Positions 1 through 7,801 of a DNA stretch of 64,000 nucleotides are shown here, piece after piece (the first letter of the stretch is position 1; each line of letters starts with the position of its first letter). A model generated the notes under the pieces. It made no database searches and was not told where the DNA came from. It saw nothing but the letters and a program-made list of their open reading frames with translations. A program made the translations under genes and the position numbers. This DNA comes from Bdellovibrionales bacterium (lineage in GTDB: Bacteria; Bdellovibrionota; Bdellovibrionia; Bdellovibrionales; JAKFYE01): positions 30,310 to 94,309 of the forward strand of contig JAKFYE010000035.1 in NCBI GenBank assembly GCA_021731045.1, read 5' to 3'.

Positions 1-72
1 ATGGACAAAAAATGTCTAACTTATGTGCACTCAGAAAAAAGAATTCCAAGATTAAAACCAGTTCTAAAATAG
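1..72 (+). other. Short open frame at window edge
   Basis: An in-frame stretch of 23 codons opens at the first base of the window and ends with TAG at 70-72. It is rich in Lys/Arg (ends PRLKPVLK). It may be the tail of a gene that starts before the window, with the first ATG being internal, or it may be chance. No function can be given. Confidence 0.2.
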
Positions 73-99
73 CGACGAAAACCTGATATAACGTACGTC

Positions 100-1446
100 A
101 TGAAACGCACCAAATTTCTTGCCTCAATCGTTTATATTTTAAGTGCACTCTCGACCGTGGGCAATGCCCAAACTCTTTCTCAATCCGAAATCGCTCCTAA
201 AGATCCTCCAAGAACATTGCGCGGAGCCATTTCAGCGGCGATCACTTTAAATCCTAAAACGATTTCTACAGATGAGTTTATGGAGTCGCTGCACTATGTG
301 ACTCAGGCAAGTAAAGCCAATATGTACCCGTCAAGTGGCTTTTCCTGTACTCGCTTTGCCGATAACAGCACAATGTCGACAAACCATCTTCGCCTGCCTT
401 ATAAAATTTCATTTCTCAATTGTGGAGTATCAGTGTCAGCCACTGTGTTTGATGGCGGTGCAAAGTACTACGCTTATAAAAGTGCTCAGGCCCATGAGGC
501 TGCAACTCGAGCTTCGTTTAATACTGCAGACTCCAGAATACCTAACACTCGTGGTGGATTGGCCAATAGTACAATGTCGAGTTACTCAGAACTTGCACAA
601 ATGAAGGTCATGGTCGCCTACTTAAAAAAAGTCCAAAATACCTATTTGCAGTTTCAAAAGTTCCAAACAAGTGACAATTTGAATTCGGCGATTTCGCAAA
701 TTGAACAAGCGGTACAGCAGGGCAGTGACGAGTTAGATGCCGCGATCGAACAATTTAATTATGTCGTCACTTTGCCAGCCGCTGATGACCTTGAAGATAT
801 GGACAGTGCCATTGCATCTTTAAAAATTCCAGCTTCAGCGGAGGATGCGGTCAAAATCGCACTTTCGAGCGGGCCTGAAGTTTTACGTAGAAATTTAAAT
901 GTGCAGATGGCGGAATATAGTCTGAAATCACAACGTGCCTCATTAGGACCTTCAGTAAGTGTGGACGCGTCTTGGGACAAAAATAATTCTAATAATCAAG
1001 TTAACGGAGCCATTGATCGATATAATATAAGCGGACACAGTATTGGGGTAACGCTTAGAATTCCTATAGACGTCAGTGGTATTTATTATCTTAAATCGGC
1101 AAAAAAAGAGTTGGCGTCTAAAATATCTGAACGTTCAGCCGCCATTGCGGATGCCCAAAATACAATTTTGAACACTTATAAAAGATTAGAAAGTGAAAGA
1201 AAAACTTATCTAGCGATGAACAAGATGTTCGAAGACCAATCCAGAGTTATTCAAACTATCCTAGATAAAATAAACTCTGGAGACACGTCGACGTTAGTTT
1301 TATCGGATATGTTGGATTCGGTTGGGCTTTGGGAATCGAGCTTTTTTAAATTACAAAGCGTTCAATCCAAAATTTTGAATGATTTGTTTGGTATTAAACA
1401 AGTCACGGGTCTTTTATTTTCTGATTACTCTCTTAAAGTATATTAA
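100..1446 (+). CDS. TolC-family outer-membrane efflux protein
   Basis: Predicted outer-membrane channel subunit of a type I secretion or efflux system. The 448-residue protein has a signal peptide (about residues 1-23, ending GNAQ). Its body resembles the two-fold OEP repeat of TolC. Each half opens with an Ala/Leu-rich helix near a Gly/Asn-Pro turn (ISAAITLNP near residue 42, AVKIALSSGPEV near 250), followed by a beta segment and long coiled-coil helices rich in Gln, Lys and Glu. The first half is more diverged than the second. No membrane-fusion or inner-membrane pump gene is adjacent, so its partner must be elsewhere or before the window. The family call is good; the substrate is unknown. 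Confidence 0.72.
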   Translation: MKRTKFLASIVYILSALSTVGNAQTLSQSEIAPKDPPRTLRGAISAAITLNPKTISTDEFMESLHYVTQASKANMYPSSGFSCTRFADNSTMSTNHLRLPYKISFLNCGVSVSATVFDGGAKYYAYKSAQAHEAATRASFNTADSRIPNTRGGLANSTMSSYSELAQMKVMVAYLKKVQNTYLQFQKFQTSDNLNSAISQIEQAVQQGSDELDAAIEQFNYVVTLPAADDLEDMDSAIASLKIPASAEDAVKIALSSGPEVLRRNLNVQMAEYSLKSQRASLGPSVSVDASWDKNNSNNQVNGAIDRYNISGHSIGVTLRIPIDVSGIYYLKSAKKELASKISERSAAIADAQNTILNTYKRLESERKTYLAMNKMFEDQSRVIQTILDKINSGDTSTLVLSDMLDSVGLWESSFFKLQSVQSKILNDLFGIKQVTGLLFSDYSLKVY

Positions 1447-1520
1447 TTAGCATTCTCGACACCAGTCTGGCGCAATGCGCTGAAAGCATTCTCGCTTAAA
1501 TCTAAAATAAAGTACTTAAG

Positions 1521-1552
1521 GACGCTTCGAGTGTCGTTTTGACTCTTTTTTT
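1521..1552 (+). terminator. Rho-independent terminator after the TolC-like gene
   Basis: A 6-bp stem (GACGCT 1521-1526 with AGTGTC 1530-1535, one G-T pair) and a TCG loop are followed by a T-rich tract to 1552. The stem is short, so strength is uncertain. Confidence 0.45.
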
Positions 1553-1650
1553 ATGGCCCTGACGTTGCACTTATGTAGCTTTGTGATCCTGTGGTGAAAG
1601 TTTGAACCTGGGGTCCTTGAGTGATTGGGCTCATAAAATAAGGGGAGAAT

Positions 1651-2037
1651 ATGCAATCAGATGAAGTCTTAGATCAAGTTGGTTCACGATTAGCAGTACT
1701 TTCAAAATCTGCAGGTTTAACACAAGAAGAAATCGCGAAGCGATGTCAGATTTCGCGCATTACGATTAATCGTTTTTTTAAAGGCCGCACAGAGATTCGC
1801 TCTGGGGATTTGGTTCAATTATTGTCTTTATTTGGAATCGATATATTAGCGATTTTAGATGAAAAAATTGAGCGCAAAATGAACGGAAAAACTTTGAATG
1901 ATTCCGCCGAGTCAAAAGAAATAGTAAAGGCTTTAGATGAGATGGACCCCAACGTAAGTCGCACGATTTTAGATCAAATTAGTTGGTGGAGAAACGCCAC
2001 CCTAAAGCCTGTTACCGAACAAGGGGTTGAGTTGTAA
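1651..2037 (+). CDS. XRE-type helix-turn-helix regulator (N-terminal half of a TIGR02147-like regulator)
   Basis: A DNA-binding protein of 128 residues with an HTH_XRE/Cro domain at about residues 10-68. The recognition helix lies around QEEIAKRCQISRITINRFF, and the rest is a charged tail. An AGGGGAGAA ribosome-binding site precedes the ATG. The stop is 21 bp before the next gene, whose product looks like the C-terminal half of TIGR02147 regulators. TIGR02147 proteins normally carry an HTH and a DUF4423 half in one chain. Here the two halves appear to be separate proteins made from one transcript, which is inference. A stand-alone Xre repressor is the alternative. Confidence 0.8.
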   Translation: MQSDEVLDQVGSRLAVLSKSAGLTQEEIAKRCQISRITINRFFKGRTEIRSGDLVQLLSLFGIDILAILDEKIERKMNGKTLNDSAESKEIVKALDEMDPNVSRTILDQISWWRNATLKPVTEQGVEL

Positions 2038-2058
2038 TTTAGAAAGCAAGGAGGAGTT

Positions 2059-2631
2059 ATGAGTCACGCTGTAAAAGTTGTCGACATTCGAAATGCCCAG
2101 ATGGATCTGGCCACAACACGCGAATTAAAACAGAAAACTGAACTTCAAAAAAAGTATACAAGTAGTTGGGTGTGGAGGTCGTTAGCCGCCGTTATCGAAA
2201 TTAATCCCGAGGCTTCGCGAAGTTTAAAATGGCTCTCTCAAAAGCTAAATGTGGCTCTGGAACAAATCGTAGAGGGTCTTGAAGGTCTTGAGGCTCTAGG
2301 AATAATTGAAAGAACCGCACAGGGTTACAAAAAAATTCTTAAATACGTGTATTTTTCAGATCGGGATATTGATCCGAAGTCGGTTTTAGCTGATCACGTA
2401 TTGATTTCTTCACAGTTATTGAGTCGCTTAAATCCCCGAAGTTCAAATGCAAAAAGTTTTTACCGTACGGGATTTGTCGCCAGTAATGAAACTTTAGTTC
2501 GAGAGTTTTGTATTCAAGTTGAAGTCCTCATGAAGGAATTTGTTGAGAAGTCCTCTAAAAGTGTTTCTGATCGCGTTGTCGGATTTACTTTTTCAAATGT
2601 AAAAGTAACGCAAGATGATCCTGGAGTTTAA
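2059..2631 (+). CDS. DUF4423/TIGR02147 C-terminal-like regulatory protein
   Basis: A 190-residue protein without a signal peptide. Residues about 35-90 (SSWVWRSLAAVIEINPEA onward) look like a winged-helix unit of the DUF4423 type, with the usual 'LxxLExLGIIER' strand-turn. The remainder is alpha-helical and polar, as in the effector half of TIGR02147 proteins. A strong AAGGAGGAG site lies at 2047-2055. The gene follows an Xre gene and runs directly into a small exported-protein gene with 1 bp between stop and start, so the three are probably one operon. Function is unproven. TIGR02147 regulators are especially numerous in Bdellovibrio and Fibrobacter relatives. Confidence 0.6.
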   Translation: MSHAVKVVDIRNAQMDLATTRELKQKTELQKKYTSSWVWRSLAAVIEINPEASRSLKWLSQKLNVALEQIVEGLEGLEALGIIERTAQGYKKILKYVYFSDRDIDPKSVLADHVLISSQLLSRLNPRSSNAKSFYRTGFVASNETLVREFCIQVEVLMKEFVEKSSKSVSDRVVGFTFSNVKVTQDDPGV

Positions 2632-2632
2632 T

Positions 2633-2917
2633 ATGAAAAAGAATATGTTTTCTATATTTATATTTGCAGTATTATGGGTTGCGATCACCATTTCGGCTCA
2701 CGCAGACCAGTCAGGAATAAAAACTAATGGTGGCGACGTTGGGGGTGGTGGAGTGGCCCAGTTATTAGCTCTGACTCCGCAAGAAAAAGATTTGCTTAAA
2801 CAACAGCAAAATGTGAAAGCTGCTTTCAATAAATGGTTATCGACAATGGATGAACAAAAAGAGATGAAGGTTCTCGAAAAACTTTACGAGATTCACGTCG
2901 TCCCACAATTAAAATAA
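2633..2917 (+). CDS. Small exported protein in the regulator operon
   Basis: A 94-residue protein that I do not recognise. The start is set at 2633 because MKKNMFSIFIFAVLWVAIT forms a clear signal peptide ending ISAHA, and GGAG lies 7 bases upstream. The mature part opens with a Gly/Asp-rich stretch (NGGDVGGGGVAQ) and continues as a Lys/Glu/Gln-rich helical segment. It is the last gene of the Xre/DUF4423 cluster and is followed by a strong terminator. Its placement suggests a secreted partner, target or signal for the regulator pair. That is inference from position only. Confidence 0.7.
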   Translation: MKKNMFSIFIFAVLWVAITISAHADQSGIKTNGGDVGGGGVAQLLALTPQEKDLLKQQQNVKAAFNKWLSTMDEQKEMKVLEKLYEIHVVPQLK

Positions 2918-2940
2918 TATTAAAAAATAAATTATAATAA

Positions 2941-2980
2941 AAATCCGCGTCATTTAAAAGTCGCGGATTTTTTATTTTCT
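2941..2980 (+). terminator. Strong Rho-independent terminator
   Basis: A perfect 9-bp stem (AAATCCGCG 2941-2949 with CGCGGATTT 2962-2970), a 12-base loop and a run of T residues. It ends the regulator/exported-protein operon. Confidence 0.85.
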
Positions 2981-3266
2981 AAACGTGTTCGTATTTCTAT
3001 ATTTGATGAGATCATATATCAAAGACGTTGCACTAATTTCGCCTTGCCAGAATGTCTCTAGCGTTCGTGTTTCATACGTATCACTCGCGATATGCACGTG
3101 ACACAGCTGATATTAAAATAGCAGCTGTGCGTGGTAGCGACAAAAGTCCGTACGCGATTCAGGCTAACGCACACATGTGGTATGTGCGTTGCTCTTCTTA
3201 CCTGTGACGCCTCGGTTACTGAAAAAGTAAAAATAAAAAAGGCGAAAACAACAAAAGGGAGGAAGA
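2981..3266 (+). promoter_or_regulatory. Long structured leader before the first DUF4360 gene
   Basis: This 286-bp stretch has no gene. It contains two clear hairpins: 8-bp CACAGCTG/CAGCTGTG at 3102-3109 and 3122-3129, and 8-bp AACGCACA/TGTGCGTT at 3166-3173 and 3183-3190. A purine-rich GGGAGGAAG ribosome-binding site follows just before the ATG at 3267. It may hold the promoter plus a structured 5' untranslated region. I could not match it to a known riboswitch class. Confidence 0.4.
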
Positions 3267-3872
3267 ATGAATTTTAGAATAATGACAAAGCTCGCGGTTG
3301 CCGCAGTGTTGGTCACATCTGCATTATCGAAAGCCGATGATATAGCGTTAGGTATACCAGGTTACGGAGGTAATGGATGTCCTTCGGGCTCGGTTGATAC
3401 AGTTTTAGCACCGGATGCCAAAACGCTTTCGATTTTATTTGATCAGTTTGTTACAGAAGCTGGACGCAGTTCAGGAAAGTCCATTGATCGTAAGTCTTGT
3501 AACTTAGCTATTCCGGTTCACGTGCCTCAAGGTTACAGCATTTCTTTAATTGGAATCGATTATCGCGGATATGTTTCAGCTCCTCGAGGAACCACAGCGC
3601 AATTAAATGTCGAATATTTTTTTGGTGGTTCTTCAGGTCCTAAATACAATAATACATTTCTGACCCCGCATGACTCTGACTACACACTAACAAATAATCT
3701 CGTCGCTTCGGCCCTAGTCTGGTCGCCTTGCGGTGCAGATGTAAACTTACGTGTGAACGCCAGCATGCTGACAAGAACGAACGCAAAACGTGATGACGTT
3801 TTTGCGACCGTAGACTCAGCAGACGTGACAGCGGGAATTGTTTATCATCTTCAGTGGAGAACTTGTCGTTAA
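3267..3872 (+). CDS. DUF4360 exported protein
   Basis: A secreted protein of 201 residues in the DUF4360 family, which has no known function. A signal peptide covers about residues 1-23 (ALSKADD). The mature protein shows the family pattern: a GYGGNGCPSGS opening, 'LAPDAKTLSILFDQF' near residue 50, 'DRKSCNLAIPVHVPQG' near 75, and a C-terminal 'WSPCGADVNLRVN' with a final Trp-Arg-Thr-Cys. The four or so Cys residues probably form disulfides outside the cytoplasm. A paralogue follows 80 bp downstream, with an intercistronic hairpin between them. Confidence 0.85.
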   Translation: MNFRIMTKLAVAAVLVTSALSKADDIALGIPGYGGNGCPSGSVDTVLAPDAKTLSILFDQFVTEAGRSSGKSIDRKSCNLAIPVHVPQGYSISLIGIDYRGYVSAPRGTTAQLNVEYFFGGSSGPKYNNTFLTPHDSDYTLTNNLVASALVWSPCGADVNLRVNASMLTRTNAKRDDVFATVDSADVTAGIVYHLQWRTCR

Positions 3873-3891
3873 GTTTTTTGCTGTTACCGAT

Positions 3892-3919
3892 CGCGGTCTT
3901 CTCCCCCGGGAAGACCGCG
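3892..3919 (+). promoter_or_regulatory. GC-rich hairpin between the two DUF4360 genes
   Basis: A perfect 10-bp stem CGCGGTCTTC (3892-3901) with GAAGACCGCG (3910-3919) and an 8-base loop. No T-run follows, so it is more likely a processing or mRNA-stability element, or a weak attenuator, than a classical terminator. Confidence 0.55.
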
Positions 3920-3952
3920 ACGTCCTAAAACTCCGGGGACAACGGGGGTCAT

Positions 3953-4756
3953 ATGAATAAAATATTTTTAGCGCTCGTATTTATCACTGGTTTTATCACT
4001 GGTTTTTCAAGTTTATCATTGGCTCAGCGTCGACAGGTGATTACCGTTAATGAAAACGGCCAACTTGTGCGTCAAAGAATTCCGCCTTCGGCCCCTCCAC
4101 AAAACTCGTCTTCTGATTTTGATGGTGGCGCGCAGATGGAGTTACCAAATTATCAAGGGAACGGTTGTCCTCAGGGTACACTTTCGGCCACTTTAAGTCC
4201 CGACAACAAAACACTTTCTGTTCTTTACGACAATTTTATTTCGCAAGCGGCCAGTAATGGAATAGATCGTAAGTTATGTCGGTTGAGAATTCCTATTAAA
4301 GTATCTTCCGGATTTCAGGTCGCAATTGTAAAATTAGATTGGAGGGGGTTTACCTCACTGCCACCCGCCGCACGGGCTTCGATTCGCACCACCCATAATA
4401 TTACCATAAAAAGTGGTGGCCTTGATAGGCAGGTCGATCGTATTCCATTTACTCGAGAAACTTCATTTGAAGGTCCGCTAGACGAAGAAATTTACATTGG
4501 AGAGCATGTGGAGAGCGAACAAGTTTGGTCACCATGTGGTGCAAATTTGGCTATTAATATCGCGGCAACCATCACTCTTTCAAATGCAAATTCACCAGAC
4601 CTCGCAATGGTGAGTGTTGATAGTTTAGATGTGCAAAGCGATGAAAAAGGAATGAAATACTTTTTAAGTTGGAGACGTTGCGAAATGGCGCCTTCGGCTC
4701 CCACTCACCCCCCGGTGCCATCACGTCCTGTCCCGCCACGACCACGCCGTATCTAG
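3953..4756 (+). CDS. DUF4360 exported protein with N-terminal linker and Pro-rich tail
   Basis: Second DUF4360 paralogue, 267 residues. A signal peptide (about 1-25, ending SLAQ) is followed by a polar linker rich in Gln, Pro and Ser. The DUF4360 core runs from about residue 65 to 248, with the same landmarks as its neighbour (YQGNGCPQGT, SPDNKTLSVLYDNF, DRKLCRLRIP, WSPCGANLAIN, WRRCE). A Pro/Arg tail (HPPVPSRPVPPRPRRI) is absent from the first copy. The two genes probably arose by tandem duplication. The tail could anchor the protein to the envelope or a partner, but that is a guess. The stop lies 3 bp from the convergent PilZ gene. Confidence 0.85.
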   Translation: MNKIFLALVFITGFITGFSSLSLAQRRQVITVNENGQLVRQRIPPSAPPQNSSSDFDGGAQMELPNYQGNGCPQGTLSATLSPDNKTLSVLYDNFISQAASNGIDRKLCRLRIPIKVSSGFQVAIVKLDWRGFTSLPPAARASIRTTHNITIKSGGLDRQVDRIPFTRETSFEGPLDEEIYIGEHVESEQVWSPCGANLAINIAATITLSNANSPDLAMVSVDSLDVQSDEKGMKYFLSWRRCEMAPSAPTHPPVPSRPVPPRPRRI

Positions 4757-4759
4757 TTA

Positions 4760-5410
4760 TTATTTGGAGTCTGGAGCGATCGGATCTGCCACGTCCTCAA
4801 ATGGGGCGTGGTTTTTGTCGGCCCATATAGGAGGACCTGATCCGCGCATGTATCGTGAGCCTACCGTTGATAAGTAAGTTAGAAACTCAAAACCTAAAAA
4901 AAGAGAAATAGCAATTAGGAGGATCGGACGTACAAAACGCCAAACCGTGACATCATAACGTCGTCTTACCGTCAAAGCTTCGGTTAAAATAGAAGCTCTT
5001 TCATTTGGTTTAACGTTTAATATTTGGGACGAAACACTTTCAATCAGGCGTCCTAACTGTTTTTGACGAAACTCTGGCATTTCAATAAAAGTCGCCGCGA
5101 TTCTTAAAACTTGGGTGTAAACATCTGCTCGAGTTTCTATAAACTCAAACTCCATACGCACAACTTTCGCATACCACGCCATTCGGCCTGATTTTGGAAG
5201 TTGAAACTCAATCGCGATGAGCTCTCCTAGTACCGGTGCATAATTAGCACTAATGCGAAATGAAATTCCACCCTGAGAAATGTCATAAATTTCGGCGTGT
5301 CGAATTTGACGTTCGCCTTTTAAATAACCCGTCGAAACACGACCGGTGCGCACGGCATTTTCTGGGAGTTTGAAACGTCCTGCTAGGCGACGATTTTTAT
5401 TAGCCGACAT
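4760..5410 (-). CDS. PilZ-domain protein with C-terminal membrane segment
   Basis: A 216-residue protein likely to bind cyclic di-GMP. The PilZ core spans about residues 10-115. The basic N-terminal part (RRLAGRF) is followed by the 'DISQGGISFRI' strand that corresponds to the D/NxSxxG half of the ligand site. A hydrophobic helix at about 165-185 (PILLIAISLFLGFEFLTYL) should place the C-terminus on the other side of the inner membrane. The ATG at 5408-5410 has GAGG upstream. No partner cyclase or motility gene is adjacent, so the process controlled cannot be named. Confidence 0.8.
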   Translation of the reverse strand: MSANKNRRLAGRFKLPENAVRTGRVSTGYLKGERQIRHAEIYDISQGGISFRISANYAPVLGELIAIEFQLPKSGRMAWYAKVVRMEFEFIETRADVYTQVLRIAATFIEMPEFRQKQLGRLIESVSSQILNVKPNERASILTEALTVRRRYDVTVWRFVRPILLIAISLFLGFEFLTYLSTVGSRYMRGSGPPIWADKNHAPFEDVADPIAPDSK

Positions 5411-5447
5411 CTTGATACCTCAAATTCGTATCGGTATTTGCTGCTAT

Positions 5448-5470
5448 AAAATGAGATGACGTCTCATTTT
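5448..5470. promoter_or_regulatory. Perfect palindrome between PilZ and glucoamylase genes
   Basis: AAAATGAGA (5448-5456) and TCTCATTTT (5462-5470) form a perfect 9-bp inverted repeat around TGACG. It sits 38 bp upstream of the PilZ start and 218 bp upstream of the glucoamylase start. This fits a dimeric repressor operator, but no cognate regulator is known. Confidence 0.5.
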
Positions 5471-5688
5471 GAGATAATGGGTCGGTTATATGCCGAGTGG
5501 TGTCGCAAATCTTATTAACTCCTAGGAAAATTATCTAAAGAGATAGGGTATTTAATGAGCAAGGATAACAAAAACTTGCGCGGCGACCCAATTTTTTTGA
5601 GATTTATCTAAGGGCATTCAATATTGCGCTGGACATAACTGGGGTTCCGAGTTTTTATCTCATTTTACGTGTTGAAGGGGACAGCGCG

Positions 5689-6975
5689 ATGGTTCGTTAT
5701 TTAGTAAAACTAATAATGCTAAATTTGGTGATATTAACAACGATCGTGTCTTCAGACGCGCACGCACTCGATTTTCAAGAATGGTTAACAGCACAAAAAA
5801 AGGTTTCCGAAGAGCAGATTCTTGCAAATATTTCTCCCAAAGGAACATTGGCTGGCACCGTGATTGCGTCGCCATCTCGAACAAATCCCGATTATTATTA
5901 TCATTGGATTCGAGATGCCGCACTGACGATGCTGGCTATCCAAGAGTTAGGATTTGGCGCTCCGGAAGCATTGCTAAAAGACTTTCTCAATATCACTAAG
6001 ATCCATCAGGATAATTCTGGAAATGGTAACCTAGGTGAACCCAAATACTTAGTAAATGGCGAGCCGTACACGGGCCCCTGGGGACGACCTCAAAATGACG
6101 GCCCAGCTTTACGTGCCATTGTTTTTGCCAATTGGGCAACCCAACTCCTTAATCAAAATCAATTAACCTTCGTTAAAGACAATATTTACGATGGTCAGTG
6201 GGATTCAAAATCGCCTTTAAAACGTGATCTCCAGTATGTCGCGCACCATTGGCAAGACTTAAACTTTGATCTTTGGGAAGAGGTTAAAGGTGAGCATTAC
6301 TTTACTTTGGCCGTCAGCCGTAAGGCCTTGATTCTAGGGGCTGAAATCGCAGGACGACTCAACGATAGAGGAGCTATGTCCTACTATTTAGGGCAAGCTG
6401 AATTGATAAAAAATAAAATTTTGACATTTGTACGAAATAAACGTCTTTATGCGACGCTAAATTCTGTAGAAGGTTTAACCTCCAAAAGTTCCAATCGCGA
6501 TGTCGCTGTTTTGTTAGGCCTCATTCATGGGGATTTACAGGATGGGTTTCTGAGCTTTGATAACCCTATCGTGAATGAAACTTTGCGTGATCTTCAATCA
6601 TCTTTTAACTCACTTTACATCGTGAACTGGAGCGGCCCAGCTGGAATCGCTTTTGGACGTTATCCTGAGGATGTTTACTACAATGGAAATCCTTGGTTTT
6701 TAACTACTTTGGCGCAGGCCGAAGTTTTGTATAAAATGGCAAAGGCCGCCGCGCTTTCCGCTAAGCCTCTTAAAAAAGTACAGTCGCTTTTTGATCAAGG
6801 CGATCTTGTGATGAAGCGCGTACAGTTTCATGTTCCGAGCGATCTTCATCTCACCGAGCAATTTGATAAGACTTCGGGCTTTTGTCTAGGCGCGACGGAT
6901 TTGACCTGGAGTTACGCGAGTTTTCTTACAGCTCTTCACGCGCGCGAAGCAGCATTAGCGGCCTTGAATAAGTAG
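5689..6975 (+). CDS. Secreted GH15 glucoamylase (glucan 1,4-alpha-glucosidase)
   Basis: Exo-acting enzyme that releases glucose from non-reducing ends of starch or glycogen. A signal peptide covers about residues 1-26 (SSDAHA). GH15 landmarks are in order: 'GTLAGTVIASPS' near 52, 'YYYHWIRDAALT' near 70 (subsite -1), 'NGEPYTGPWGRPQNDGPA' near 123, 'DLWEEV' near 194 with the predicted acid Glu, and 'GATDLTWSYASFL' near the C-terminus. At 428 residues it is a bare catalytic domain with no starch-binding module. AAGGGGA precedes the ATG. Degrading prey or environmental glycogen is a plausible role, but this is inference. Confidence 0.9.
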   Translation: MVRYLVKLIMLNLVILTTIVSSDAHALDFQEWLTAQKKVSEEQILANISPKGTLAGTVIASPSRTNPDYYYHWIRDAALTMLAIQELGFGAPEALLKDFLNITKIHQDNSGNGNLGEPKYLVNGEPYTGPWGRPQNDGPALRAIVFANWATQLLNQNQLTFVKDNIYDGQWDSKSPLKRDLQYVAHHWQDLNFDLWEEVKGEHYFTLAVSRKALILGAEIAGRLNDRGAMSYYLGQAELIKNKILTFVRNKRLYATLNSVEGLTSKSSNRDVAVLLGLIHGDLQDGFLSFDNPIVNETLRDLQSSFNSLYIVNWSGPAGIAFGRYPEDVYYNGNPWFLTTLAQAEVLYKMAKAAALSAKPLKKVQSLFDQGDLVMKRVQFHVPSDLHLTEQFDKTSGFCLGATDLTWSYASFLTALHAREAALAALNK

Positions 6976-7010
6976 ATAAATAAAAGAGTACAAAGTTATA
7001 GCGACACTAG

Positions 7011-7029
7011 GATAAGATGGAATCTTATC
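7011..7029 (+). promoter_or_regulatory. Hairpin directly upstream of a ribosome-binding site
   Basis: GATAAGAT (7011-7018) and ATCTTATC (7022-7029) make a perfect 8-bp stem with a 3-base loop. The AGAGGAG ribosome-binding site begins right after it and leads to the ATG at 7042. It may be an operator or a translation-modulating hairpin. Confidence 0.4.
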
Positions 7030-7041
7030 AGAGGAGTCGTC

Positions 7042-7452
7042 ATGGACATGAAAACCCTACCTGAAGTCGCGAAGAGCTTCACTCAACATTGCACGAAATG
7101 TGATGCCGAAAAGTATCACCGAGTTCTCAGTCATGTGGATGAGTTTAAAGCTAAAGTTCAGTGTGAAATTTGCGGCAAAAAAAGCACGTTTAGCATTAAG
7201 CCTAAAAAAGTTTCTAAAGGCCCACGCGTACCTAAAAAAACGAAAGCTCAAATTGCCGGTGGTGAGTGGCGAGCGCAAATGGATAAGCGTGCAACAGATA
7301 AGTCTCGTGCGTATTCCATAAAAGAAAAATTCAATTCCAATGAAAAGTTTGATCACCCAAAATTCGGCGTCGGTTTTGTACTTGCTGTAAGTGGCAATCG
7401 CATAACCGTACTTTTTGAAGAGGGCGAGAAGACGCTAATTCACGCGAGTTAA
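7042..7452 (+). CDS. Zinc-ribbon protein with Tudor-like C-terminus
   Basis: Unnamed 136-residue protein. The N-terminus has a CxxC (HCTKCD, about 16-21) and a second CxxC (CEICG, about 41-45) that should bind zinc. A Lys-rich linker (KPKKVSKGPRVPKKTKAQ) follows. The C-terminus (FDHPKFGVGFVLAVSG onward) resembles the small Tudor/SH3-like domain at the end of UvrD/PcrA helicases, which contacts RNA polymerase. This suggests a nucleic-acid or transcription-associated protein; the function is not established. The bolA-like gene starts 2 bp after its stop, so the two are cotranscribed. Confidence 0.65.
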   Translation: MDMKTLPEVAKSFTQHCTKCDAEKYHRVLSHVDEFKAKVQCEICGKKSTFSIKPKKVSKGPRVPKKTKAQIAGGEWRAQMDKRATDKSRAYSIKEKFNSNEKFDHPKFGVGFVLAVSGNRITVLFEEGEKTLIHAS

Positions 7453-7453
7453 A

Positions 7454-7765
7454 ATGTCGGGGCCTTTTCAATCAGAAATTACCAAACTTATTCAACAGGC
7501 CTTCGATCCTGAAGTTCTTGATGTCGTCAATGAAAGTCAAAATCACAACGTTCCTAAGGGCTCCGAGAGCCACTTTAAACTTGTTTGCGTCTCCTCTAAA
7601 TTTAAAGATAAAAATTTGGTTCAAAGGCAGCGAGACGTTTATGCGGTTTTATCGGATATTATGAAAAATAAAATTCATGCCTTAGCTCTTCATACTTTCA
7701 CTCCTGATGAGTGGAAAACCGCCTCACAAAAAGTCTTATTATCCCCACGTTGTATCCATAAGTAA
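7454..7765 (+). CDS. bolA: BolA-family protein
   Basis: A 103-residue BolA/IbaG-like protein. The family fold is visible as 'ITKLIQQAFDPEVLDVVNES', then a conserved 'ESHFKLVCVSSKFKDKNLVQRQRDVY' core and 'IHALALHTFTPDEW'. BolA proteins bind monothiol glutaredoxin with a shared [2Fe-2S] cluster and influence iron homeostasis and morphology. The His in 'HALALHTFTP' is the usual cluster ligand. The gene lies convergent to ferrochelatase, an iron-using enzyme, but no glutaredoxin gene is next to it. Confidence 0.85.
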   Translation: MSGPFQSEITKLIQQAFDPEVLDVVNESQNHNVPKGSESHFKLVCVSSKFKDKNLVQRQRDVYAVLSDIMKNKIHALALHTFTPDEWKTASQKVLLSPRCIHK

Positions 7766-7801
7766 CTGGTTCTGTTTTCAGATGGTAATCATTTAGAATA
7801 T

